Below, piece by piece: positions 43,501 through 52,068 of a stretch of 64,000 nucleotides of DNA. Location of the stretch: positions 57,189-121,188 of the forward strand of contig CAYVBY010000006.1 in NCBI GenBank assembly GCA_964449895.1. The letters run 5' to 3'. The position numbers and the translations under genes were made by a program. Each line of letters starts with the position of its first letter. Positions within the stretch are counted from its first letter, which is position 1. The notes below the pieces were generated by a model that was not told the DNA's origin, searched no databases, and saw only the letters and a list, made by a program, of their open reading frames with translations. Source of the DNA: Intestinibacter sp964449895. GTDB taxonomy: Bacteria > Bacillota > Clostridia > Peptostreptococcales > Peptostreptococcaceae.

Positions 43501-43537
43501 ACTTGTTTCTAATTTTTTAATTAACTTTTACCATTTT

Positions 43538-44056
43538 TTAAGCAATTATCTCAGATGGTTTTGCAATTTTTATAACTATCTTCTTCCATGCAATTCCTAT
43601 AAGTACAGTTTGTACTGGTATCATAACTAAAGCTTTAAATATACGTGTTGGTAATAAAGCAACGTATCCTTGTCCCATTAATATACTTAGCCATAAAGTA
43701 TCTAAACCTAAGTTTAATGCTATACAAACTACCCCAACTGCCATCGCTATTCTAAACCAAGATTTTGGTTTTTTGTATAAAAATACACCATAAACTACAC
43801 CTGTTAAAACTGCTGTAAGTGTAAATCCTGGGAAATAAGAACCACTAGGGAATATCATCATTCCTAAAACATCACCTATAGCATAAGCTATTCCTGCACT
43901 TAATGGACCATACATCATCCCAATTATCGCAATTGGTAAAAATCCAAAACCTATTCTTAAGATTGCTGTATTTATTGAACAGAATCTAGTTAATATAATC
44001 TCTAACGCTATTAATAAACTGATTTCAACTAATTTTTTTACATTATTATTTTTCAT
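43538..44056 (-). CDS. folT: Folate ECF transporter S component
   Basis: 172 residues, six membrane segments. Family motif FPSGSYFPGFTLTAVLTG near residue 70-88 is characteristic of FolT, as is the N-terminal TRFCSINTAILRIGFGFLP. The substrate-binding subunit docks on a shared energising module (EcfA1-EcfA2-EcfT), not present in this window. AGGAGG precedes the ATG. A long leader with its own promoter and a terminator-type structure lies upstream (44221-44322), suggesting control by ligand or stress. Confidence 0.9.
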   Translation of the reverse strand: MKNNNVKKLVEISLLIALEIILTRFCSINTAILRIGFGFLPIAIIGMMYGPLSAGIAYAIGDVLGMMIFPSGSYFPGFTLTAVLTGVVYGVFLYKKPKSWFRIAMAVGVVCIALNLGLDTLWLSILMGQGYVALLPTRIFKALVMIPVQTVLIGIAWKKIVIKIAKPSEIIA

Positions 44057-44220
44057 AAATTTCCTCCTATTTTAGCTAGCATACATAAATAAGTGATCTA
44101 TGTATAACATGGAGGAGCGTAAAATATATAAATTGTACTTTGTAATGTATATTTTATGATAATTAATATATTCTACTTCTAACCCATTATTTGTAAATAA
44201 CCTATATTTGTAAAATCGCA

Positions 44221-44322
44221 TAAAAAACAACCTTACAACAAGATTAATGTTACCTTTGCAACATTCGCACTATCATACTACAATAGATTTGCATTTTTAC
44301 ATAAGTGCATTTGTAAGGAATT
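44221..44322 (-). promoter_or_regulatory. Terminator-type leader element ahead of folT (riboswitch candidate)
   Basis: On the minus strand CCTTACAA (44318-44311) pairs with TTGTAAGG (44238-44231), enclosing hairpins GCACTTAT/ATAGTGC and ATGTTGC/GTAACAT (loop AAAG). TTGTTTTTT follows at once. The 3' arm can also pair locally (AATCTT with AAGGTT), giving two exclusive structures. The architecture is that of a transcriptional riboswitch; the sequence did not match the THF, FMN, TPP, cobalamin or T-box consensus by eye. Confidence 0.5.
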
Positions 44323-44474
44323 GATTCACATTCTTTGACTCATTTTTCTGTCTATAAATAAATCTGAAGTGCTAATTTTATCTCAGCAACGTCGATTTGT
44401 TTCTTCATTAAAATATGATAATGCACCGTTAGAAAACTAACAGTACAAAAGTAATATCACTCTTTCTATCTATA

Positions 44475-44502
44475 AGTATATCATAAATTTAACAATATAC
44501 AA
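44475..44502 (-). promoter_or_regulatory. Promoter of the folT leader
   Basis: TTGTAT (44502-44497) and TATACT (44480-44475) on the minus strand are 16 bases apart. Transcription would start near 44468, giving a leader of about 410 bases before folT. Confidence 0.6.
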
Positions 44503-44564
44503 GATTATAAAATTTTTTTTATTAAGAAAAAAGTTTAAATTTCAATATTTCAAAACAAAATAAT

Positions 44565-44615
44565 AAACTGCCTAAATTTCAATTGATTATACTTCAACAA
44601 AAATTTAGGCAGTTT
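44565..44615 (-). terminator. Terminator of the DEAD-box helicase gene
   Basis: AAACTGCCTAAATTT (44565-44579) and AAATTTAGGCAGTTT (44601-44615) form a perfect 15-bp stem. The T run on the minus strand is interrupted (TATTATTTTG). Confidence 0.8.
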
Positions 44616-44650
44616 AGTTAAAAAATTATCATATATAAATTTCTAAGCTA

Positions 44651-46276
44651 TTATTTATTTCTTTTATTTGCTTTTTCTATATTTATTCTATTTCCTTTTA
44701 TTTTTACATTTTTAAGTTTTTCTAAAACTTTTTTAGCATTAGCTTTAGGAACTTCAACAAATGTGTATTTGTCATATATATCTATAGTTCCAACTAATTT
44801 ACCAGATATTCCAGCTTCTCCAGCTATAGCACCAACTATATCTTTAGCTTGAACTCTTTGGTTTCTACCTACATTTATAAATAGTCTAACCATACCATGT
44901 TCAGCACCTGTTGAAGATTTTTTAGATTTTTTAGATTTTCTAGCTTCTTTTCTAGTTGGTTCTTCTATTATTTCTTCTTTTAATTCTTCACCCATACCTA
45001 ATTTAACTAAAGCAGCTGCTACTTCTAAAGTTGAAAGTTGTTCTTCTTCACATAAAGCTTCTACCCAATTTATTTGTTTAGCTAAATTACTGTCTTTTAA
45101 AACATCTTTTACTTCTTTGAAAAATGCTGCAACTTTCTTTTCTTCTACATCAGCTATTGTTGGTATGCTGTGTTTTACTAATTTAGATTTAGTATATCTT
45201 TCTATATCTCTCATCTTTCTCATTTCTTTTCCATATACGAAACTAAAAGATGCTCCTTCTCTACCTGCACGACCTGTTCTACCAATTCTGTGAACATAGT
45301 ACTCTTCATCTTGTGGTAAATCATAGTTAAATACCATATCAACATCATCAACATCTATACCTCTAGCTGCAACATCTGTAGCTACTAATATATCTATTGT
45401 ACCTTGTCTAAATTTATCCATTACTATATCTCTTTGAGTTTGTTTTAAGTCACCATGTAGAGCATCTGCAAAATATCCTCTAGCTTGAAGTTCTCCCACA
45501 AGCTCATCAGAACCTCTTTTAGTATTGCAGAATACTACAGATAATTTTGGATTATATACATCTATTAATCTACATAATACTTCTAACTTATTAGCTCTTC
45601 TTGTTTCTATATAATATTGTTTTATGTTTGGAACTGTAAGCTCTTTTCTTACAACTTTTATTAGTTCAGGGTCATGTTGATATAAACTAGTTAATTCTAA
45701 TATTTCTTTAGGCATTGTAGCAGAGAAGAAAGTAGTTTGTCTTTCTATTGGAGTTTGATTTAATATTAACTCAATATCCTCTCTAAATCCCATATCTAAC
45801 ATTTCATCCGCTTCATCAAGTACTACCATTTTTACATCATTTAATTTTAAAGTTCTTCTATTTATATGATCTATTACACGTCCTGGAGTTCCTATTACTA
45901 TTTGTACTCCACTCTTTAATGCTTTTATTTGTCTATCTATTGGTTGACCACCATAAACTGGTAATGTTTTTATTCCGCTCTTAAATTTACCAAGTTTTCT
46001 CATCTCTTTAGAAACTTGTATAGCAAGCTCTCTAGTTGGACATAAAACTATAGCTTGTAAATTTTTATTATTTGGGTCTACTTTTTCAAGTACAGGTATT
46101 CCGAATGCTGCTGTTTTTCCTGTTCCTGTTTGAGCTTGACCTATTATGTCCTTTCCTGATAATATTACTGGTATTGATTGAGCTTGTATTGGAGATGGCT
46201 CTTCAAATCCCATTTCTGCAATTGATCTTTTTATTTCATCACTAATTGGTAAATCTTCAAATTTTATTATACTCAT
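44651..46276 (-). CDS. DEAD-box RNA helicase with DbpA-type RNA-binding domain
   Basis: 541 residues. Helicase core (about 1-365): Q motif region, AQTGTGKTAA, PTRELA, VLDEADEML, FSAT, ATDVAARGID and HRIGRTGRAG. A basic spacer (about 425-460, KKSKKSS) leads to a C-terminal RNA-recognition domain (about 465-535: RLFINVGRNQRVQAKDIVGA) as in DbpA/CsdA-type helicases that act on rRNA during ribosome assembly and in the cold. GGAAAGGAAATAAACAATT precedes the ATG. CshA-like or DbpA-like cannot be told apart. Confidence 0.93.
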   Translation of the reverse strand: MSIIKFEDLPISDEIKRSIAEMGFEEPSPIQAQSIPVILSGKDIIGQAQTGTGKTAAFGIPVLEKVDPNNKNLQAIVLCPTRELAIQVSKEMRKLGKFKSGIKTLPVYGGQPIDRQIKALKSGVQIVIGTPGRVIDHINRRTLKLNDVKMVVLDEADEMLDMGFREDIELILNQTPIERQTTFFSATMPKEILELTSLYQHDPELIKVVRKELTVPNIKQYYIETRRANKLEVLCRLIDVYNPKLSVVFCNTKRGSDELVGELQARGYFADALHGDLKQTQRDIVMDKFRQGTIDILVATDVAARGIDVDDVDMVFNYDLPQDEEYYVHRIGRTGRAGREGASFSFVYGKEMRKMRDIERYTKSKLVKHSIPTIADVEEKKVAAFFKEVKDVLKDSNLAKQINWVEALCEEEQLSTLEVAAALVKLGMGEELKEEIIEEPTRKEARKSKKSKKSSTGAEHGMVRLFINVGRNQRVQAKDIVGAIAGEAGISGKLVGTIDIYDKYTFVEVPKANAKKVLEKLKNVKIKGNRINIEKANKRNK

Positions 46277-46410
46277 ATAATTGTTTATTTCCTTTCCGTT
46301 TTCATAATATCCTAACTTGTCTATTATATATTTATTTCAAATATTATGCAAACTTATTTTTGACTAAATTCAAACAATTTATACAAGTCCACTCACCAAT
46401 AAAGGTCTGT

Positions 46411-46770
46411 CTAATAATTTTTAATAAAATCTTTAAGTGTAACAATAACTTTTAATAAATAAAATAAGACTACAACTGAAACTGCTAAAACTAAAATTAT
46501 TCCTATTGTCTTGAAAAGTAGCATTCCCGCTATACCAATTCCAGCTAACAAAACTCCATATTTTAAATTTATTTTTGCAAACTCTGTTGAATAAAATAAA
46601 TCATATAAAAAACTATTTTTTATTTTTACAAAAAAATAATTTTTACTTTTCTTATGTAAAACTATATCAGTTCCTCCCTTTCTCATTTTTGATGCCATTA
46701 ATTTACATTGAATATTTCCAAATAAAATCATAAATGCACCTATCATTCCAATATAAAAAAATATATCCAT
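46411..46770 (-). CDS. Small membrane protein, function unknown
   Basis: 119 residues with an N-terminal membrane helix (about 2-22) and a helical hairpin (about 68-110). The middle is basic (SKMRKGGTDIVLHKKSKNYF). AGGAGGAATAGAT precedes the ATG. It stands alone between the cation antiporter and the RNA helicase, all on the minus strand but not tightly linked. No family recognised. Confidence 0.6.
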   Translation of the reverse strand: MDIFFYIGMIGAFMILFGNIQCKLMASKMRKGGTDIVLHKKSKNYFFVKIKNSFLYDLFYSTEFAKINLKYGVLLAGIGIAGMLLFKTIGIILVLAVSVVVLFYLLKVIVTLKDFIKNY

Positions 46771-46855
46771 ATCTATTCCTCCTATTTTTTATCCTTAGTA
46801 TATATTATATAGTTAAACTCTGATTTAAGCATAAAAATTCATTAGTAAGTAATAA

Positions 46856-46899
46856 AAATAACTAGATTTTTAATTATTCAAGTAAGCTCAAATCTAGTT
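46856..46899 (-). terminator. Terminator of the cation antiporter gene
   Basis: AACTAGATTT (46860-46869) and AAATCTAGTT (46890-46899) pair, followed by ATTTTTATT on the minus strand. Confidence 0.75.
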
Positions 46900-46929
46900 A
46901 CCAAAAGTAAGGCATTTAATCTATACATT

Positions 46930-47883
46930 CTATGCTATATATGTAAAATATAAAACAGATAAATAAACTATATATGTAATTAACATAAAGAATCCTTGTA
47001 TTCTGTAAAGTTTATTTTTAAAAATAGTAGGTAGTATTAAAGTCAAAGTTAAAATTATCATAAATGGATAGTCAACTCTTATATTTTGTGAAAGTATAGG
47101 AATTGAATTTGGCATAGATGATATAGCAGTTACAGATATTATATTTAATATATTAGCTCCCAGTATATTTCCTACTGAAATTTCATGATGATTTTTTCTT
47201 ACAGCAGTAATAGATGATACAAATTCTGGAAGAGAAGTCCCTAAAGCTATTACAGTTAGACTTATTATTCCTTGAGGTATTCCTATAAAACTAGCAATCT
47301 CAACACCATTATCTACTAATAATCTAGAACCTACAATCATCATAACAACACCAGATACAAAATATACAACTATTTTAGCTACAGACATATCAGATTTATG
47401 AGTCATACAATAATAAAGACAATTTTTATCCGCACTATATGATATACTTCTATAATTTGTATACATGTATATTGCTAAAATAATAAGTAAAACTACTCCA
47501 TCTATACGAGTAATAGCTCCATCAAATCCTAAAACTATCAATGCTATTATAGATATTAATAATATAGTGGACTTTGATTTAAACATTTCTTTATCTACTT
47601 TAAAAGGACTTACTAAAATAATTATCCCCAAAATCAATCCAGTATTACATATTATAGATCCTACAGCATTTCCCAAACTCATAGTAGTATGATTCTCAAT
47701 AGATGCAAATAACGATACTGTAAGTTCTGGAAGTGTCGTTGCAAAACTTACAATAGTTGCCCCTAAAATTAATTCAGATATATTTGTTTTCCTTCCAATT
47801 TCTACAGTTGCACTTATAAAAAAATCTGCTCCTTTAGATATTAAAATAAAACCGATTACAAATAAAATAGTTACAAATATCAT
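46930..47883 (-). CDS. Calcium/sodium antiporter (CaCA family, YrbG-like)
   Basis: 317 residues from the ATG at 47883, directly after GGGAGGGATAATT; an upstream ATG overlaps that site. About ten membrane segments with the two alpha repeats: GATIVSFATTLPELTVSL plus GNAVGSIICN, and ALGTSLPEFVSSITAV plus GNILGANILN. These residues bind and exchange Na+ and Ca2+. It is a single gene; physiological cation and direction are not evident. Confidence 0.92.
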   Translation of the reverse strand: MIFVTILFVIGFILISKGADFFISATVEIGRKTNISELILGATIVSFATTLPELTVSLFASIENHTTMSLGNAVGSIICNTGLILGIIILVSPFKVDKEMFKSKSTILLISIIALIVLGFDGAITRIDGVVLLIILAIYMYTNYRSISYSADKNCLYYCMTHKSDMSVAKIVVYFVSGVVMMIVGSRLLVDNGVEIASFIGIPQGIISLTVIALGTSLPEFVSSITAVRKNHHEISVGNILGANILNIISVTAISSMPNSIPILSQNIRVDYPFMIILTLTLILPTIFKNKLYRIQGFFMLITYIVYLSVLYFTYIA

Positions 47884-48248
47884 AATTATCCCTCCCATAT
47901 ATAATAGATATTCATAACTATTTGAAAAAAGTATAACTTAATTTTTATTGCTAAAATTTTATTTCAATTAAAAAATTTTTTTAATTTATATACTTATTTG
48001 TATTTTAGAATTAAATTTTTTTATATTTATGTTTAAATTTTATACTTATGGGTAAATGTAAAATATAATAATATTTTATTATTTTGAACAAAAATTGTAT
48101 ACAAAATACTGTATTTATGTTATTATAATCAATGTAAATTTTAAAAATTATATCTAGCTAGATTTTTATAATATATAAATTATAAATATGGTAAATAATA
48201 AATAGTAATTTAACCATACAAAATGACATTTAAGGAGGATGCATCATT
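47884..48248. other. Regulatory region upstream of pflB
   Basis: About 365 bases, AT-rich, with the palindrome TTGTATACAA at 48095-48104 and a TATAAT hexamer at 48124-48129 whose -35 region is not canonical, as expected of an activator- or repressor-dependent promoter. No gene is supported here. Confidence 0.6.
48095..48104. promoter_or_regulatory. TTGTATACAA palindrome ahead of pflB
   Basis: Ten-base perfect palindrome 20 bases before a TATAAT -10 box. The same sequence occurs before pflA (50609-50618), which suggests one regulator for both. The only other copy in the window lies inside the HxlR coding sequence. Confidence 0.5.
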
Positions 48249-50483
48249 ATGAGTAATGCATGGAAAGGATTTAAAGAAGGTAGATGGACTAAGGAAATAG
48301 ATGTTAGAGGATTTATTCAAGCTAACTACACTCCATACGAAGGAGACAGTTCTTTCTTAGCTGGAGCTACTGAAAATACTAAAGAATTATGGGATGAAGT
48401 CCTAGATTTATTCAAAAAAGAAAGAGAAAACGGCGGAACTTTAGATGTAGATACTAAAACAGTATCAGCAATAGATGCTTATGCACCAGGATATATAAAT
48501 AAAAATTTAGAAACAGTTGTAGGTTTACAAACTGACGCACCTTTAAAGAGAGCTATCATGCCTGAAGGTGGTATAAGAATGGTTGAGACTTCTTGTAAAG
48601 CTTACGGTTACGAATGTGATCCACAAGTAAGTGAAATATTCTCTAAATACAGAAAAACTCACAACCAAGGTGTTTTCGATGCTTATACATCAGAAATGAG
48701 AGCAGCTAGAAAATCTGGTATAATAACAGGACTTCCAGATGCTTACGGAAGAGGAAGAATAATAGGTGACTACAGAAGAGTTGCTTTATACGGTGTAGAT
48801 AGATTAATAGAAGACAAAATGAATCAAAAACTTTCATTAGAAGTTTCTTGCATAGACGAAAATGTAATAAGATTAAGAGAAGAATTATCTGATCAAATAA
48901 AAGCTTTAGAAGCTTTAAAAAGAATGGGTGAAAGCTACGGATTTGATATATCAAAACCTGCTACTAACTCAAAAGAAGCAGTACAATGGTTATACTTCGC
49001 ATATTTAGCTGCAATAAAAGACCAAAATGGTGCTGCAATGTCTTTAGGTAGAACTTCTACTTTCTTAGACATATACTTCGAAAGAGATTTAAAAGCTGGT
49101 CTTATAACTGAAGAAGAAGTTCAAGAATTAATGGACCACTTTGTTATGAAATTAAGAATGGTTAAATTCTTAAGAACTCCAGAATACAATGATTTATTCT
49201 CAGGTGACCCAACTTGGGTAACAGAATCAATCGGTGGTATGGGTATAGATGGTAGAACATTAGTAACTAAAAACTCATTCAGAGTATTAAATACTCTTTA
49301 TACTCTTGGACCATCACCAGAACCAAACTTAACTGTACTTTGGTCAAACCACTTCCCACAAGGATTCAAAGATTTCTGTTCTCAAGTATCAATAGATACA
49401 AGTTCAGTTCAATACGAAAACGACGACTTAATGAGAGCATACTGGGGAGATGACTATGGTATAGCTTGCTGTGTATCAGCAATGAAAATAGGTAAACAAA
49501 TGCAGTTCTTCGGAGCTAGAGTTAACTTAGCAAAAACATTATTATACGCTATAAATGGTGGTGTTGATGAAAAATCAGGTGTTCAAGTTGGACCAAGATT
49601 TGAACCAATAACTTCTGAATACTTAGATTACGATGAAGTAATGGCTAAATTTGAACCATTCACTGATTGGTTAGCAAGACTTTATGTAAATACATTAAAC
49701 ATAATCCACTACATGCACGACAAATACTCTTATGAAGCTTTAGAAATGGCTTTACATGATAGAGATGTATTTAGAACTATGGCTTGTGGTATAGCTGGTC
49801 TTTCAGTTTGTGCTGACTCTTTATCAGCTATAAAATATGCTAAAGTTAAACCAATAAGAAATGAACAAGGAATTGCTGTTGACTTCGAAATAGAAGGAGA
49901 TTATCCAAAATACGGAAACAACGATGATAGAGCTGATGAAATAGCAGCTTACTTAGTAGAAGATATGATGAACAAAATAAGAAAAAATAAAACTTATAGA
50001 AATGCTTATCATACTCAATCAGTTCTTACTATAACTTCAAACGTTGTTTACGGTAAGAAAACTGGTTCTACTCCAGACGGTAGAAAAGCTGGTGAACCAT
50101 TTGCTCCAGGTGCTAACCCAATGCACGGAAGAGATACAAGCGGTGCTTTAGCTTCATTATCATCAGTTGCTAAATTACCATACGAACATTCACAAGATGG
50201 TATATCTAATACTTTCTCTATAGTTCCAGGTGCTCTTGGAAAAACTCCAGAAGAAAGAATCAAAAATTTATCATCAATGATGGATGGATATTTTGGACAA
50301 AATGCTCATCACTTAAATGTCAATGTATTTGATAGAGCTACTTTAGAAGATGCTATGGAACATCCAGAAAAATATCCTCAATTAACTATAAGAGTTTCTG
50401 GATACGCTGTAAACTTCATAAAATTAACTAAAGAACAACAATTAGATGTTATAAACAGAACATTCCACGGAAAAATGGCTTAA
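48249..50483 (+). CDS. pflB: Formate C-acetyltransferase (pyruvate formate-lyase)
   Basis: 744 residues. The adjacent catalytic cysteines are in GIACCVSAMK near 405-406, and the glycyl-radical site is in IRVSGYAVNF near 717, with the conserved C-terminal tail. The enzyme converts pyruvate and CoA to acetyl-CoA and formate under anaerobic conditions. AAGGAGGATGCATCATT precedes the ATG. Codon use (many TTC, AAC, GGT/GGA) is biased as in strongly expressed genes. The activating enzyme gene follows after 250 bases and a terminator. Confidence 0.97.
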   Translation: MSNAWKGFKEGRWTKEIDVRGFIQANYTPYEGDSSFLAGATENTKELWDEVLDLFKKERENGGTLDVDTKTVSAIDAYAPGYINKNLETVVGLQTDAPLKRAIMPEGGIRMVETSCKAYGYECDPQVSEIFSKYRKTHNQGVFDAYTSEMRAARKSGIITGLPDAYGRGRIIGDYRRVALYGVDRLIEDKMNQKLSLEVSCIDENVIRLREELSDQIKALEALKRMGESYGFDISKPATNSKEAVQWLYFAYLAAIKDQNGAAMSLGRTSTFLDIYFERDLKAGLITEEEVQELMDHFVMKLRMVKFLRTPEYNDLFSGDPTWVTESIGGMGIDGRTLVTKNSFRVLNTLYTLGPSPEPNLTVLWSNHFPQGFKDFCSQVSIDTSSVQYENDDLMRAYWGDDYGIACCVSAMKIGKQMQFFGARVNLAKTLLYAINGGVDEKSGVQVGPRFEPITSEYLDYDEVMAKFEPFTDWLARLYVNTLNIIHYMHDKYSYEALEMALHDRDVFRTMACGIAGLSVCADSLSAIKYAKVKPIRNEQGIAVDFEIEGDYPKYGNNDDRADEIAAYLVEDMMNKIRKNKTYRNAYHTQSVLTITSNVVYGKKTGSTPDGRKAGEPFAPGANPMHGRDTSGALASLSSVAKLPYEHSQDGISNTFSIVPGALGKTPEERIKNLSSMMDGYFGQNAHHLNVNVFDRATLEDAMEHPEKYPQLTIRVSGYAVNFIKLTKEQQLDVINRTFHGKMA

Positions 50484-50501
50484 CTATTTTAAAATAACTA
50501 A

Positions 50502-50540
50502 AAAAGTCCAGAAAACAGAATATTTTCTGGACTTTTACAT
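50502..50540 (+). terminator. Terminator of pflB
   Basis: AAAAGTCCAGAAAA and TTTTCTGGACTTTT form a 14-bp stem on the plus strand, so pflB and pflA can be expressed from separate promoters. Confidence 0.85.
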
Positions 50541-50608
50541 AATATTAACTATTTTTTTGGTAGACATTTCCAAACTATTGTTTTATAATATCTCATGTAT
50601 AAGTTTTA

Positions 50609-50618
50609 TTGTATACAA
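50609..50618. promoter_or_regulatory. TTGTATACAA palindrome ahead of pflA
   Basis: Identical to the element before pflB. It overlaps a possible -35 (TTGTAT), consistent with a shared transcription factor at both pfl promoters. Confidence 0.5.
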
Positions 50619-50735
50619 TATATACTATTATAGTTTAGAAATTCTACTCATATTTAATTATTAGAATATATTTTTAAATCTTAGAAACCATATTCTATAT
50701 AATAATAAAATATTCTAACTATAATGGAGGATAAT

Positions 50736-51470
50736 ATGTTAAAAGCAAAGGTACATTCAATTGAAACTTTTGGTACTGTTGATGGACCAGGTATAAGGTA
50801 TATAATATTTTTCCAAGGATGTCCATTAAGATGCAAATACTGTCATAATAGAGATACTTGGGATAAAAACTGTGGTAAAGAATATACAGTTGATGAACTT
50901 ATAAATGATATAGTTAAATATAATTCATATATGCAGTTTTCTGGTGGTGGCATCACAGCATCTGGTGGCGAAGCCACATTGCAAGCAGAATTCATAACAG
51001 AATTATTTGCCAGATGTAGAGAAATTGGCATACACACTTGCCTAGATACATCAGGATTTGTTAATATCAAAAAAATCGATAGATTATTAGATTACACAGA
51101 TCTAGTTTTACTAGATATAAAACATATAGATAATGAAAAATGTAAACAACTAACTGGAGCTGGCAATGAAAAAACACTTGAACTAGCTCATCATTTAAAT
51201 AAAAGAAACATCCCTGTTTGGATTAGACAAGTTCTTATCCCTGGTATAACAGACGATGAGGAAGATTTAAAAAGTTTAGGACAATTTATATCTACCCTAA
51301 ACAATGTGGACAGAGTTGAATTACTACCTTATCACGGTATGGGAATACACAAATGGCAAAGCATGGGACTTGAGTATGAATTAAAAGATATAAAAGAACC
51401 TACTACTAAAGATATCAAACGCGCTAGCAAAATTCTAGAAGCTTATGGTATATCTGTTCACAACAAATAA
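50736..51470 (+). CDS. pflA: Pyruvate formate-lyase activating enzyme (radical SAM)
   Basis: 244 residues from the ATG at 50736, preceded by GGAGGATAAT; an ATG four codons upstream lies inside that site. The radical SAM motif CPLRCKYCHN binds the 4Fe-4S cluster; SGGGITASGGE and DLVLLDIKHI follow as in the family. It uses S-adenosylmethionine to create the glycyl radical on PflB. It has its own upstream TTGTATACAA element. Confidence 0.95.
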   Translation: MLKAKVHSIETFGTVDGPGIRYIIFFQGCPLRCKYCHNRDTWDKNCGKEYTVDELINDIVKYNSYMQFSGGGITASGGEATLQAEFITELFARCREIGIHTCLDTSGFVNIKKIDRLLDYTDLVLLDIKHIDNEKCKQLTGAGNEKTLELAHHLNKRNIPVWIRQVLIPGITDDEEDLKSLGQFISTLNNVDRVELLPYHGMGIHKWQSMGLEYELKDIKEPTTKDIKRASKILEAYGISVHNK

Positions 51471-51559
51471 TTAAATAATGTCCTCTCAAAGGATATTATT
51501 ATAAAAACGCCCTTATATATTTTTAAAGTTATTAAACTTTATAATTTTTTTTATACTTT

Positions 51560-51586
51560 AGAAGTCTGAATAAGACTTCTTTTTTA
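51560..51586 (+). terminator. Terminator of pflA
   Basis: AGAAGTCT and AGACTTCT pair around five bases and run into TTTTTT. Confidence 0.78.
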
Positions 51587-51616
51587 TTTCAAAAAATTTA
51601 TAAATTAGTATGCTAT

Positions 51617-51660
51617 AAAAAAACAGATAAAATTCACTAAATGTAAATTTTATCTGTTTT
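51617..51660 (-). terminator. Terminator of the thiI-crcB unit
   Basis: AAACAGATAAAATT (51621-51634) and AATTTTATCTGTTT (51646-51659) pair, with a seven-T run on the minus strand. Confidence 0.85.
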
Positions 51661-51676
51661 TATCTAAGTAATTCTA

Positions 51677-52057
51677 TTAATGAACTATACTCATAACTAA
51701 ACTTTTTCCTATTATAACTCCGATTAAACTAAGTAGTACATTTAATCCTATATTAATTGCAGCAGTAGTATAATTTCCATCTGAAAAAAGCCCCACTGTT
51801 TCATAGCTAAATGTAGAAAAAGTAGTAAGTCCTCCCATAAGTCCTGTAGTTAAAAATAATTTCATTTGAGGAGATATTAAATCAGTTCTAGAATTTAATT
51901 CTAAAATAAGCCCTATAAGTAAACCTCCTAAAATATTTACACATAAAGTACCTACTGGAATTTTGCTTGTAAAAATCTTAGAAGTCTGTATAGATATAAG
52001 ATATCTTGAAATTGCTCCAAAAAATCCTCCTAATCCTACACATAAAGCTTCTATCAT
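51677..52057 (-). CDS. crcB: Fluoride channel CrcB/Fluc
   Basis: 126 residues, four membrane helices; the pore motif GGLTTFSTFSYE (about 78-89) and N-terminal GGFFGAISRYLIS are characteristic. Dual-topology dimers export fluoride. It lies 11 bases after thiI on the same strand and has no fluoride riboswitch of its own in that gap. Only one crcB copy is seen, so a homodimer is expected, unless a second copy lies elsewhere. Confidence 0.92.
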   Translation of the reverse strand: MIEALCVGLGGFFGAISRYLISIQTSKIFTSKIPVGTLCVNILGGLLIGLILELNSRTDLISPQMKLFLTTGLMGGLTTFSTFSYETVGLFSDGNYTTAAINIGLNVLLSLIGVIIGKSLVMSIVH

Positions 52058-52068
52058 CTTTTATCCTC

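Larger units (their letters stand above)
43112..43537. other. Intergenic region between folT and spoIIAA
   Basis: Holds the sigma-H promoter (43146-43175), a strong minus-strand terminator (43291-43322) and, between that terminator and folT, about 200 bases with further hairpins and no gene. The distance of the terminator from the folT stop is unusual and is discussed as a finding. Confidence 0.6.
44057..44650. other. Long region between the DEAD-box gene and folT
   Basis: Carries, in minus-strand order, the terminator of the RNA helicase gene, a promoter at 44475-44502, a leader RNA with hairpin GTACTGTTAG/CTAACGGTGC (44423-44446) and the riboregulator candidate at 44221-44322. No coding sequence is supported. 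Confidence 0.65.

Noticed and set aside
44057..44120. THF riboswitch close to the folT start (GCTCCTCC segment)
   Set aside because: The conserved THF riboswitch strings were not found; the only convincing structure is further upstream.
51677..52068. Fluoride riboswitch ahead of crcB
   Set aside because: Only 11 bases separate thiI and crcB, leaving no room for the aptamer.
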